NCBI GenBank assembly: GCA_024239075.1
Contig: JANBVI010000051.1
Location: forward strand, 1 to 38,713
Origin: Fischerella sp. CENA71
Lineage (GTDB): Bacteria > Cyanobacteriota > Cyanobacteriia > Cyanobacteriales > Nostocaceae
Direction: 5' to 3'
DNA: 38,713 nucleotides
Shown here: in pieces, positions 17,839 through 26,457 of the stretch
How the letters are laid out: each line of letters begins with the position of its first letter
How positions within the stretch are numbered: position 1 is the stretch's first letter
Program-made: the position numbers and the translations under genes
Notes under the pieces: model-generated
The model's database searches: none
Told to the model about the DNA's origin: nothing
The model's input: only the letters and a program-made list of their open reading frames with translations

Positions 17839-18975
17839 TCATAATTTTTTCAGCAATTGCTGGGCTATTTGCTGATTAATATTTTTCACATCAAAACGTT
17901 GACTGGCTGTAGTCTGGGCATGATTGGCAATCATCGCAGTTTTTTCTGGCTCTTGTAAACAACTGGTAATTATCTGTGCAAGTTCTTGGGATTCCCCTGG
18001 GGTAGATAAAAAGCCATTAATACCATGTTCTACTAATTCAATTGCACCACCAGCTTTTGCTGCTATGACTGGTTTTCCGCATAACATAGCCTCGACAATT
18101 ACTCTACCAAAGGGTTCGGCAGCAGTGGAAGTATGTGCTACTAAGTCACATGCTGACATTAGTTGAGGAATATCTGAACGAAATCCTAAAAATTTAACTC
18201 GATTTTCTAGCCCTAAAGAAGCAATTTGTTGGTGTAATTGTTGGATATATTCTTGTTCTCCAAACAATGCATCTCCTACTAAGATTACTGTCACTTCTTC
18301 AGGACACTGTATAAGTGCTTCAATTAATATATGTTGCCCTTTCCAAGGTGCAAGACGACTAAAGTGTCCGACGACAAATTTATCTTCTAGTCCTAGTTGT
18401 TGTCTGGTTTGATGAATTATAGATGCATTTATTTGATAATTTTGGGGATCAAAGCCGTTGTAGATAACTGTGGTAATATCTGCACGTCCTCCCGCTTCGA
18501 TAAATGCTGTTTTACTTGCTTGAGAATTAGCAATTACTAATGATGCACGATTGGCAGCAGTTACGGCAATACGGCGGTTGGTTTGACTAAAATGTTGTGG
18601 TGAAAGTATGTCATGTAAATGATAAACCAAAGGACGCCCACTCAAAAAACTGGCGATCGCTCCCACAACTAATGCTTTTTGAGTGTTGGCGTAAATTAAA
18701 TCATAGTCACGGGCTGTTTGCACAACTTTAGCAAGTAAAGGTATGAGTTGTCCTAGACTTGCTAATCCTTGTGCAAAAGAACTTTCTTTGCGAACTTGGA
18801 TGGTTTGAGTAGTCAGAACTTGAACTGGAATCTGATTTTTTTCTAGTAAAGTTCTAAAATCACCATCAGCAAATAAACCAACTAAACAATGATCTCGATA
18901 AGGTTTAGCAATGTCTATCAGACACAGTTCTGCACCACCTGGTTTACCACTTTGATCTAAAAATAAAACTTTCAT
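17839..18975 (-). CDS. GT4-family glycosyltransferase
   Basis: A 378-residue GT-B glycosyltransferase. The N-terminal acceptor domain opens MKVLFLDQSGKPGGAELCLIDIA, with the Gly-rich GGAE loop. The donor domain has VVGHFSRLAPWKGQHILIEAL, FLGFRSDIPQLMSACDLVAHTS and the E-x7-E type motif EPFGRVIVEAM followed by GKPVIAAKAGGAIELV. This is typical of retaining family-4 enzymes that build exopolysaccharide or lipopolysaccharide. There is no signal peptide, so it is cytosolic or membrane-peripheral. It lies 119 bases downstream of a second GT4 gene on the same strand. Donor and acceptor cannot be deduced. Confidence 0.88.
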   Translation of the reverse strand: MKVLFLDQSGKPGGAELCLIDIAKPYRDHCLVGLFADGDFRTLLEKNQIPVQVLTTQTIQVRKESSFAQGLASLGQLIPLLAKVVQTARDYDLIYANTQKALVVGAIASFLSGRPLVYHLHDILSPQHFSQTNRRIAVTAANRASLVIANSQASKTAFIEAGGRADITTVIYNGFDPQNYQINASIIHQTRQQLGLEDKFVVGHFSRLAPWKGQHILIEALIQCPEEVTVILVGDALFGEQEYIQQLHQQIASLGLENRVKFLGFRSDIPQLMSACDLVAHTSTAAEPFGRVIVEAMLCGKPVIAAKAGGAIELVEHGINGFLSTPGESQELAQIITSCLQEPEKTAMIANHAQTTASQRFDVKNINQQIAQQLLKKL

Positions 18976-19094
18976 ATTTTACCTTTTCACATTTTCTAGA
19001 TGAAACCTCTTGCATTGATGTCATGAGTGCAAAAAGTGGGAGGTGGGATGCATATTAAATGAATTTAATTGCTAGCAGTTACTTAAAATAATCG

Positions 19095-20279
19095 TCAAGC
19101 TAATATGACTTTCCTAACATCTTGAGCTATTTTATACCAATCAAAATTATCAGTAACATACTGGCGACAGTCTTCTTTGGAAGGAGTTGGTATTTTTCCT
19201 AACAGCACTTGTTCTAATTTTTCTGCAATTGCTGAAACTTCTATACCAGAAGTAATTAATTGTGGTGAAAATTGTTCTAAAATTTCTGGCATTCCACCTA
19301 CTGGAGTACACACAACAGGAGTACCACAGGCGAGGGATTCTACTACTGCTAACCCAAATCCTTCAAAACACTGACTAGGCATTACACTAACATCAGCAGC
19401 TTGATAAGCTATAGGCAAATCCTCATCAGGTAGAAATCCTAAAAATTTCACATGTTCGTTGAGTCCTAATTCGGTTGCTTGTTGTTGTAGTGCTGTTTGG
19501 ATTGGACCGCGACCAGCGATCGCTAACCAAAAATCTGGTAATCTTGGTTTAATAATTGCTAGGGCTTGCAGTAATTTATCAATTCCAACTCGATGCACTA
19601 AGCGGCGACTACTAAAAATAATCGCCCTGTCTTGTGGCCAGCCAAGTTTGGCGCGAGCCTCAGCACGTGATAAATTAGACTTAAATTGGTCAGTATCTAC
19701 CCCACCAGGAATAATGTAAATTTTTTCCCAAGGGATTTGATACTGTTCGTGCAGTATTTGACCAAAGGCTTTACTCAAAACAATAAAGCGATCGCACTGA
19801 TCATAAGTTCTTTTTTCGATCAGCTGGTGCTTAAAAAAAACACTTAATCGTTGATGAACTACCTCTTGCTTACTCTCCGACGCCCAAGGGCCATGAAAAT
19901 TAAAAGTAATTGGTACTCCTTTGGGTAACAAATCTAATATCGGAAAGCTATACAAAGCAAAATGCAAATTGATTGCATCTGGTTTTCCCGTTCTGGTTTT
20001 CTGGAAATTTTGGCGAATTGACCATAACCGTTTCCAAATCGGGCTATCTGGCGAAGCCAAATTAGTTAACTTCATCGGTAGACTAAGTTGAGTATCTGGT
20101 AGACCTACTCCACATAGTTCAATCTGGTCTTGATTTTCTGCAAGTTTTTGAGTCAGGTCATACACATATCTTTCTAGTCCTCCAGGTGTTGTAGGAAACC
20201 AACCCACTCCCACGCAAAGAATATATGCAGATGATTTATTGTTTGTTTTATTACCTGTCACGTCGATATCCCTAAACAT
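19095..20279 (-). CDS. GT4-family glycosyltransferase
   Basis: A 394-residue GT-B glycosyltransferase. The N-terminal domain contains YILCVGVGWFPTTPGGLERYVYDLTQKLA, the usual acceptor-loop region of family 4. The C-terminal donor domain has FSSRRLVHRVGIDKLLQAL, FLGFLPDEDLPIAYQAADVSVMPS and EGFGLAVVESLACGTPVVCTPVGGMPEIL with the two catalytic-site glutamates. It is not a close duplicate of the next gene, but both probably act in the same cell-surface polysaccharide pathway. The start at 20279 (MFRDIDVTGNK...) leaves a 16-residue polar lead before the fold; a later start is possible. The upstream region is a long AT-rich divergent intergenic stretch. Confidence 0.88.
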   Translation of the reverse strand: MFRDIDVTGNKTNNKSSAYILCVGVGWFPTTPGGLERYVYDLTQKLAENQDQIELCGVGLPDTQLSLPMKLTNLASPDSPIWKRLWSIRQNFQKTRTGKPDAINLHFALYSFPILDLLPKGVPITFNFHGPWASESKQEVVHQRLSVFFKHQLIEKRTYDQCDRFIVLSKAFGQILHEQYQIPWEKIYIIPGGVDTDQFKSNLSRAEARAKLGWPQDRAIIFSSRRLVHRVGIDKLLQALAIIKPRLPDFWLAIAGRGPIQTALQQQATELGLNEHVKFLGFLPDEDLPIAYQAADVSVMPSQCFEGFGLAVVESLACGTPVVCTPVGGMPEILEQFSPQLITSGIEVSAIAEKLEQVLLGKIPTPSKEDCRQYVTDNFDWYKIAQDVRKVILA

Positions 20280-21096
20280 GAGCTACTTATGTTTGTATTT
20301 ACTTTTACCAGTTTTTGAGCCACCTTATTTGAAAATAACAAGAAACTGATGGCTGTGGTATTTGTATTTTTCGATGAAGCACATAAATTATCACTTTGTT
20401 GTCATTCCTTGGATAGATTTCCATCAAATACTTTGATTTGAGATTTCAGATTTTAGATTGGCTACACAGCCCCTATTTCCCTTATTTGGGTATTAGGAGG
20501 AGGAATTATTAGTTAAAATATTCTAACTATTGAACATTAAAATATCTAAATTAAATTACTTAAATCAATAGAGATTTTGATGACAGTTTTAAGGTAGAAA
20601 ATTTCAATAATTCTATAAATAAACATAATTTCAATATATACAATCCTAATTGTTGCTGAATTCGAGATTTATGAGAGATATAGTATTCCTAAATTATTTA
20701 TTAACAACTAAACTAAATATCCGAATTCACAGAAATTGTCGGAAATCTGGCTCTCTCAATTTTCACAACTCCTACACACAAATTGCGATCGCAATAGAAT
20801 TATTACGATAATTTCTTAGCTAAAATTAAAAAACTAATGTGGTTTTTGTAAATTTTTCATGAAATTAGCCATATTTACGGAAAATTTGGTTACTTTTATT
20901 GATGAATATTGTATTAATGACAAAAAAATGATTATTTTTAACTAAAATAGTTGATTTGTATTTACTAAAAATACAGTAACTATAGTTTTAGTATAAAAAA
21001 TGACTTAAAATTTAAGTATAGTTTATTAAGTAATAAAAATATAATTAATTGCATAGCAATTATCAAAAAATAATGGTATTCACGTAAAAATCTACT
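20280..21096. other. AT-rich divergent intergenic region
   Basis: About 817 bases between a minus-strand glycosyltransferase and a plus-strand NHL-type protein. No reading frame with coding character is visible on either strand. It has long A/T runs, one HIP1 site near 20788, and degenerate repeats around 20435-20460 (GATTTGAGATTTCAGATTTTAGATT). The last 150 bases before 21097 are extremely AT-rich with several TATAAT-like boxes. It probably holds both promoters and a long leader for the plus-strand gene. No classical riboswitch was recognised. Confidence 0.6.
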
Positions 21097-23451
21097 ATGA
21101 AAAATAAATTTAAACGACAAATTAGTCAGCTATATTACCAACAAATAAGTAAAATAAAAGATTTAATCCGTAAGCTCAATAACTTAATAGGAAGAGGTAA
21201 TTTCCGAACTCAAAGGAGATTAAAGTTCTTATTTAGTTTCATTGCTGGATTGATCACTGTGACTTTAATTGCCATTTATTTGACTGGAAGAATGACATCT
21301 GGAACAAATATTGGCACAGTCCCACCTACGATCAAAATCTACACATTACCTGAAAAAAGTACTTATACACCTTCTACAACAAACATATACACACCACCAG
21401 CTACAGATAATTACACATTACCCACAACAGATACTTTCACAGCATCGACTACAAATTCTTACACAATATCTGCGGCAAATAGTTATAAAACTTCTTGGAT
21501 AGGTAACTCCTTTGGTGATGGTAAGAAATGGGTACAAATCCAAATAAGTGATATGTATGTGGCTCCTGACGGTACAGTTTACACTAATACAGATTGGGAT
21601 GAAGCCGGAAGAGAAGTCGGAATTTACAAAAATGGAGACGTCATTGGTAAAGCTGATGACTTGCATGGCTGGGGAAGAATGGGAGGAGATGCGATCGCAG
21701 TTGATCAAAAGTATATGTATGTAGCAATGCAGCAATCTCCCGAAGGAAAAGCAGGAGAAGATTACCCCCCCAAAGGTACAACGTGGTTTTGCATCAGACG
21801 CTATAACTTATCTGGAAAACCAGCAGCTTTTCCTCAAGGGCGTGGCTGGGATAAAAGCATGTTAATAGTTAATACCAAAGATAAAATTACAGGATTAGCA
21901 ACTGATGGAAAAGTGTTGTATGCAAGTGATAAAGCAGCCAATTTGGTTCATGTCTACAATACCGCTACGATGAAAAAAATCCGTAGCTTTAAAGTCACTA
22001 ATCCTAGCAAAATAGCTCTTGATAAAAAAGGAAATCTCTGGATTATTCGAGGTAAAAATCAAATTGGGCATTATTCCCCAACAGGTAAGCAATTAGGTGT
22101 GATCGCGGGTGTTGCTCAACCAAGTGCGATCGCAGTCGATAATAAAAACAGGTTGTTAGTTGCAGACAACAGCCCACGTCAGCAAGTATTAATCTACGAC
22201 ATAGCCAATAAACCCAAACAAGTAGGTACTTTTGGCACTCAAGGCGGTATTTATTCAGGGAAACGTGGCGAAATTGGAGATTTGAAATTTTACGGTTTGA
22301 GTGGAGTTGGTACAGATGCAAGTGGAAATATCTATGTTAGTAACGTTGGTTTCAATCGTTCCGGCGTAGACTTACGTAAACTCTCCCCATCCGGCAAATT
22401 ACAGTGGCAATTGCTGGGTTTACAATTTTTAGATACTGCTGATGCTGATGTTGGTACTGATGGGGCTAACGTCTTCACCAAAGACGAGCATTACATCATG
22501 GATTACAGCAAAAGTAGCGGTAAAGAATGGCAATACAAAGGCTATACCTTAGATCGATTCCGCTACCCTAATGATGCCAGACTACACACCACACCCACAG
22601 CCGCCTTTGTCCGACGTTTAAAGGGAAAACGTTTGTTATATCTCTCTTCAGAAATGATGTCAGAACGCTTATTAATGTATCGTTTTGATGGAGAAATTGC
22701 CGTTCCCTGCGGTATCTTTGGCAAAGGCAAAGAAGACTGGCTAGCCAACGAACCGACAAATAGTAGTTGGATATGGATTGATGCAAACGGCGACGGTTCA
22801 CCTCAAGCCAACGAATATCAAGCCACGGGTGAAAAAGATGATTCTGTTTGGGGTTGGGAAATAGATAGTAAAGGAGATGTTTGGCAAGCAGCAGAAGACG
22901 GCTACATCAAACATTACCGCTTTGGTGGATTAAATGCTCATGGTTGTCCGGTTTACAGTACCAAAACTGTACAAAAGACACCAATGCCCCAACCATTTAA
23001 AACTATTACCAGAATCAAATATTTTCCCGAACAGGATGCAATGTATTTAAGCGGTTATACAAGCGATCGCCCCAACATTGATGGTGATTGGGGATTGGTT
23101 GGCACAGAAATCATCCGCTACGATAATTGGAGCAAAGCCAAAAAAATAGGCTGGCGCATAGCACTACCATACGAAGTCAAACGTGATCCCAAATTGCACA
23201 TCAAAGCCATGGATGTAGTAGGGAACCGAGTATTTGCTGCCAGCAGTAAAACCCCAGACGTATTTGTCTACGACACCAGCACAGGCAAACAAGTACAACA
23301 GTTGAAACCAGGTGCTGAAGTTGGTAACGAAGTTGGCTGGATTGACATACCCTTTGGGATTCGGGCTTTTCGTCGTTCCAATGGTGAGTATTTAGTTTTT
23401 GTAGAAGAAAATTCTAAAGCTAAGGTGATTATGTATCGCCTACCAGGATAG
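21097..23451 (+). CDS. Membrane-anchored NHL-type beta-propeller protein with Thr/Tyr repeat stalk
   Basis: A 784-residue protein. A basic cytoplasmic lead of about 45 residues precedes a single membrane segment (about 47-66, FLFSFIAGLITVTLIAIYLTG), suggesting an N-in signal anchor. Residues about 75-130 are a stalk of roughly ten-residue units (YTLPTTD, YTPSTTN, YTISAAN). The remainder has NHL/SMP-30-like strands (ITGLATDGKVLYASDKAANLVHVYN, PSAIAVDNKNRLLVADNSPRQQVLIYD, SGVGTDASGNIYVSN). A calcium-loop-like DANGDGSPQANE lies near residue 565. It probably forms a periplasmic or surface propeller that binds a ligand or polysaccharide. The enzymatic role, if any, is unknown. A strong terminator follows. 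Divergent glycosyltransferases hint at cell-envelope work. Confidence 0.75.
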   Translation: MKNKFKRQISQLYYQQISKIKDLIRKLNNLIGRGNFRTQRRLKFLFSFIAGLITVTLIAIYLTGRMTSGTNIGTVPPTIKIYTLPEKSTYTPSTTNIYTPPATDNYTLPTTDTFTASTTNSYTISAANSYKTSWIGNSFGDGKKWVQIQISDMYVAPDGTVYTNTDWDEAGREVGIYKNGDVIGKADDLHGWGRMGGDAIAVDQKYMYVAMQQSPEGKAGEDYPPKGTTWFCIRRYNLSGKPAAFPQGRGWDKSMLIVNTKDKITGLATDGKVLYASDKAANLVHVYNTATMKKIRSFKVTNPSKIALDKKGNLWIIRGKNQIGHYSPTGKQLGVIAGVAQPSAIAVDNKNRLLVADNSPRQQVLIYDIANKPKQVGTFGTQGGIYSGKRGEIGDLKFYGLSGVGTDASGNIYVSNVGFNRSGVDLRKLSPSGKLQWQLLGLQFLDTADADVGTDGANVFTKDEHYIMDYSKSSGKEWQYKGYTLDRFRYPNDARLHTTPTAAFVRRLKGKRLLYLSSEMMSERLLMYRFDGEIAVPCGIFGKGKEDWLANEPTNSSWIWIDANGDGSPQANEYQATGEKDDSVWGWEIDSKGDVWQAAEDGYIKHYRFGGLNAHGCPVYSTKTVQKTPMPQPFKTITRIKYFPEQDAMYLSGYTSDRPNIDGDWGLVGTEIIRYDNWSKAKKIGWRIALPYEVKRDPKLHIKAMDVVGNRVFAASSKTPDVFVYDTSTGKQVQQLKPGAEVGNEVGWIDIPFGIRAFRRSNGEYLVFVEENSKAKVIMYRLPG

Positions 23452-23467
23452 TTAATGTGCGACGTAA

Positions 23468-23503
23468 CCTCACCCCGTCCTATGGGACGGGGTGAGGTTT
23501 TTT
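23468..23503 (+). terminator. Strong rho-independent terminator
   Basis: CCTCACCCCGTCC at 23468-23480 pairs perfectly over 13 bases with GGACGGGGTGAGG at 23485-23497 around a TATG tetraloop. Six T residues follow. It lies 16 bases after the stop of the propeller gene. Confidence 0.93.
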
Positions 23504-23662
23504 CATGCTTGGTTGTGAAATTTTTGATTGGGACTGCTTTGTTCAATTGTGAGAATTTTCTAACAACTGTACTCGATCGAGGACTGGATGAGCCAAGAAA
23601 AAAATTTTATCTTAATTAATAAATAAAATTTATCGACCAAGCTAATTACCAAGATAAAAACC

Positions 23663-24505
23663 ATGATTAGTTACGCCCATCCTGAAGTAATTGTTGACAC
23701 CCAATGGGTTGTTGACCACTTGAGCGATCGCAACGTTCGCATCATCGAAGCAGGTATGAATCCACAGTTATACAATAGCGGACACATTCCTGGTGCAGTC
23801 TTCTGGAACATGATCACTGATTTGCTACTCTCTGATTACCGCACTAATTTTGATCCAACTGCATGGGAAAAACTATTGTCGCGTTCTGGTATTACCAACA
23901 ATACGACTGTAATTACTTATAGTGACTTTCCTGCTCTTGAGGTCTCATTATTTTGGCTTTTCAAAATCTTTGGTCATCGTGATGTGCGCGTTCTCAACGG
24001 TTGTCGCCGCAAATGGGTAGCAGAAGATCGTCCGCTCACAACAGCATTACCAACAATCGTACCTACCCATTATCAAATCCAAGCATCCGACGCAAGCTCA
24101 CGAATATTTTGTCATCAGGTACAGGAATCTATTGGCAAGGAAAACAGTGTATTAGTTGATGTGCGTACACCTCAAGAGTACAGTGGCGAATGGTTCACTA
24201 TCCAGCCTCCTCAAGGAAAAGAGCGAGGAGGACATATCTTAGGTGCAGTGCATGTCTGTTATGATTTAGCGATGAATGAGGATGATACTTTCAAATCATT
24301 TAAAGATTTGCAAGCACTTTACAAGAGTAAGGGTATTACTCCTGACAAGAATGTAATTACTTACTGTGCTGTTGGTGCGCGATCTGCACACACCTGGTTT
24401 GTCTTGAAATATTTACTGGGTTATCCCAATGTGCAAAATTATGACGGATCGTGGACTGAATGGAGCCAATTACCCAATATGCCGATTGAGACAACGTCTG
24501 CTTGA
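23663..24505 (+). CDS. Sulfurtransferase, two-rhodanese-domain type
   Basis: A 280-residue protein. The N-terminal rhodanese domain (about 5-125) is non-catalytic: VVDHLSDRNVRIIEAGMN...GHIPGAVFWN is present but no active cysteine lies at the loop. The C-terminal domain (about 150-275) has VLVDVRTPQEYSGE, GGHILGAVHV and the catalytic loop YCAVGARSAHTWFVL with Cys in the CxxGxR form typical of thiosulfate sulfurtransferases. This suggests thiosulfate:cyanide or related sulfur transfer, rather than the CGSGxT loop of mercaptopyruvate sulfurtransferase. The start ATG 23663 fits the domain start. The protein is cytosolic, with no signal peptide. It converges with a histidine kinase, with 12 bases between the stops. 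Confidence 0.88.
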   Translation: MISYAHPEVIVDTQWVVDHLSDRNVRIIEAGMNPQLYNSGHIPGAVFWNMITDLLLSDYRTNFDPTAWEKLLSRSGITNNTTVITYSDFPALEVSLFWLFKIFGHRDVRVLNGCRRKWVAEDRPLTTALPTIVPTHYQIQASDASSRIFCHQVQESIGKENSVLVDVRTPQEYSGEWFTIQPPQGKERGGHILGAVHVCYDLAMNEDDTFKSFKDLQALYKSKGITPDKNVITYCAVGARSAHTWFVLKYLLGYPNVQNYDGSWTEWSQLPNMPIETTSA

Positions 24506-24517
24506 ACACCTATCTAT

Positions 24518-26152
24518 TTACTCTATTTTGTAGATTGGCAGTTGGACTTTAAATGTAGCTCCTTGACCGATTCCCTCACTAGTAGCATAAACATGACCGT
24601 GGTGTAGTTCAACTAAGTGATGAACGATAGCCAGTCCTAATCCCAATCCTCCATATTTTCTAGTTGTAGTACCATCTGCTTGGCGAAAGCGATCGAACAC
24701 GTAAGGTAAAAATTCGGAACTGATACCTTGTCCTGTATCAGTAACTGTAATTTGGGCTAAGGAGTCAATTTGCTCAAGCCAAACCTGCACTTGACCAGTA
24801 GGAGGAGTAAATTTAATAGCATTAGATAGGAGATTAGAGACAATTTGCTGCAAGCGTTCTGCATCGCCCATAACTGGACTGATGAAAGGACTAAGCATGG
24901 ACTCTATTTGAATTGACTTGGCTTGAGCTTGTGGTTGTATATCTTCAATTGCAGCATGAACGATTGGAACTAGGTAAAGAGGTTGTAACTCCAAACGCAG
25001 CTTGTCCTGAATGATCATGGAAACATCAAGGATATCTTCAATCAATTTTTTCTGCTGTTTGGCGTTACGTTCAATTGTCTCTAATGCTTTGGTGGCGATC
25101 GCTTCATTTAATTTTCGATTTTTCAGTATCTGCGCCCAACCCAACATAGAATTAAGCGGTGTACGAAGTTCGTGAGAAACGACAGCTAAGAATTCATCTT
25201 TGAGTCGGTTTGCTTTCTCAGCTTCTTCTCTCGCTGCTTGCTCTTGACGTATTAGTTGTTTACGTTCTTCTTCAACTTGTCGGCGTTCTGTTGTATCGCG
25301 CCAAGTCACAACTACCCCATCTCCAAACTTCACAGCACGAATATCATATGCTGTTTGCTTGTTGGTAGTTGATTGTTGATTATTATTTATTAACCATTCC
25401 CCTTGTCCCCCCTGTCCCTCTCTTCCTAATTTTGACTTTTGACTTTTGACTTTTGACTTATTTTGTCCCCCATCTTCCAACAATAATTCCTTCACTAGTG
25501 ATTCACCCGTTTCTACAACTCGACAGTATTCTGTAAATAGACCACTTGTCTGATGTATAGGCATAAGTTCGCACAAACACTTACCTAATTGCTCTTCTTG
25601 TGTAAACTGGTGATTTTCACAAGCGGCTGCATTCACATAATCAATACGAAAATCTGTTATCTTACCTGATTTGTCACGGATAGCAGAATAAATGCCAAAG
25701 CAATCTAGGATAGTTTCTACAGATGTACGAAATAATTCTTCACTCTTACGTAATTCTGCCTCTGCTTGCTTGAGTAATTTTCGTTCTTCGGCTTCTCGCA
25801 AGGCTCGCTCTACTGCTGGAACTAGTCGCTCCAAGCGTTGTTTGAGTACATAATCTGTAGCTCCACTTTTGAGGGTTTCAATAGCTCGCTCTTCACCAAG
25901 TATGCCCGAAATAATAATAAATGGTACTTCAGGACAAATAGCCCGAGCAAGCTCTAAAGCAGAAAAGCCATCAAAGGAGGGAAGAGCGTAATCAGCCAGA
26001 ATTAAATCCAAGGTTTCAGTTTTGAGAGCTTCTATAAAGTCTGCACGAGTTTCTACTCGTACCAACTCGCAATTAATTTTACTTTTTGCCAAAGCTGCAC
26101 CGATCAACTCGGCGTCTGCCCAAGAATCTTCCAGCAGCAGAATACGCATCAT
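24518..26152 (-). CDS. Hybrid REC-PAS-histidine kinase
   Basis: About 544 residues. An N-terminal receiver domain begins MRILLLEDSWADAELIGAAL, with phospho-acceptor Asp54 in LADYALPSF. A PAS-type sensor follows (SVETILDCFGIYSAIRDKSG...TWRDTTERRQ), then a coiled coil, then HisKA with the phospho-His in AVVSHELRTPLNSMLGW near residue 325. HATPase_c shows the N box (NLLSNAIKFT), G1 (VTDTGQGISS) and G2 (GLGLGLAIVHHL). I start at ATG 26152, immediately before the receiver fold; an upstream ATG at 26227 would add 25 unrelated residues. The PAS domain contains an in-frame repeat-derived insert of about 36 residues (see the repeat entry). It is probably co-regulated with the next upstream kinase and the Rcp-like regulator. 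Confidence 0.9.
   Translation of the reverse strand: MMRILLLEDSWADAELIGAALAKSKINCELVRVETRADFIEALKTETLDLILADYALPSFDGFSALELARAICPEVPFIIISGILGEERAIETLKSGATDYVLKQRLERLVPAVERALREAEERKLLKQAEAELRKSEELFRTSVETILDCFGIYSAIRDKSGKITDFRIDYVNAAACENHQFTQEEQLGKCLCELMPIHQTSGLFTEYCRVVETGESLVKELLLEDGGQNKSKVKSQKSKLGREGQGGQGEWLINNNQQSTTNKQTAYDIRAVKFGDGVVVTWRDTTERRQVEEERKQLIRQEQAAREEAEKANRLKDEFLAVVSHELRTPLNSMLGWAQILKNRKLNEAIATKALETIERNAKQQKKLIEDILDVSMIIQDKLRLELQPLYLVPIVHAAIEDIQPQAQAKSIQIESMLSPFISPVMGDAERLQQIVSNLLSNAIKFTPPTGQVQVWLEQIDSLAQITVTDTGQGISSEFLPYVFDRFRQADGTTTRKYGGLGLGLAIVHHLVELHHGHVYATSEGIGQGATFKVQLPIYKIE
25362..25475 (-). repeat. Intergenic-type repeat cluster inserted in-frame inside a histidine kinase
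   Basis: Four TTTTGAC units at 25429-25456 are flanked by GTTGATT-like units (25367-25381) and runs of CCCCTTGTCCC type (25398-25420). Such material normally lies between genes in this order. Here it encodes a Lys/Ser/Gln/Gly-rich loop (GQNKSKVKSQKSKLGREG, then NNNQQSTTNKQ) between two strands of the PAS domain and keeps the frame open. Confidence 0.8.
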
Positions 26153-26273
26153 GATATTATTTTGATAGTATTGTCGCCACGCCAAAATTTTCCTATAAAT
26201 ATAGGAACCTAGCAGCATTATTTTCAAGAAATTTCTTCATTCCAGACATCTAGCTGGCGATGTAAATTAGAAT

Positions 26274-26329
26274 TTATTGGTCATTGGTCATTGGTCATTG
26301 GTCATTGGTCATTGGTTATTGGTCATTGT
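26274..26329. repeat. Heptanucleotide tandem repeat (TCATTGG), 8 units
   Basis: TTATTGG, five TCATTGG, TTATTGG and TCATTGT lie in direct order. They are in the gap between the two hybrid kinase genes. Unit length 7 and degeneracy are typical STRR features. Confidence 0.9.
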
Positions 26330-26400
26330 TTAAATCTGTAACGCTATGTCTTTCTCTACGAAACTTACTTGTCATTTATTGTAGACCAATGTATAGTAGA

Positions 26401-26420
26401 CCTCGTCCTTAAGGACGGGG
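26401..26420. repeat. Short GC-rich palindrome
   Basis: CCTCGTCC TTAA GGACGGGG forms a hairpin with one mismatch and has no T-run after it. It resembles scattered cyanobacterial intergenic palindromes and may be a degenerate terminator of the upstream kinase gene. Confidence 0.5.
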
Positions 26421-26457
26421 ACTATTACAGACCAATTTGTTTTATCTGCCTTGTGAA

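Noticed and set aside
26274-26329. Regular repeats that might suggest a CRISPR array
   Set aside because: Units are 7 bases, directly adjacent and without spacers. These are STRR-type heptamers. No CRISPR-length repeat with spacers and no cas gene was seen anywhere in the window.
26401-26420. Terminator for the kinase gene at 26458-27954
   Set aside because: The stem is good, but no T-run follows on either strand, so it is listed only as a palindromic repeat.
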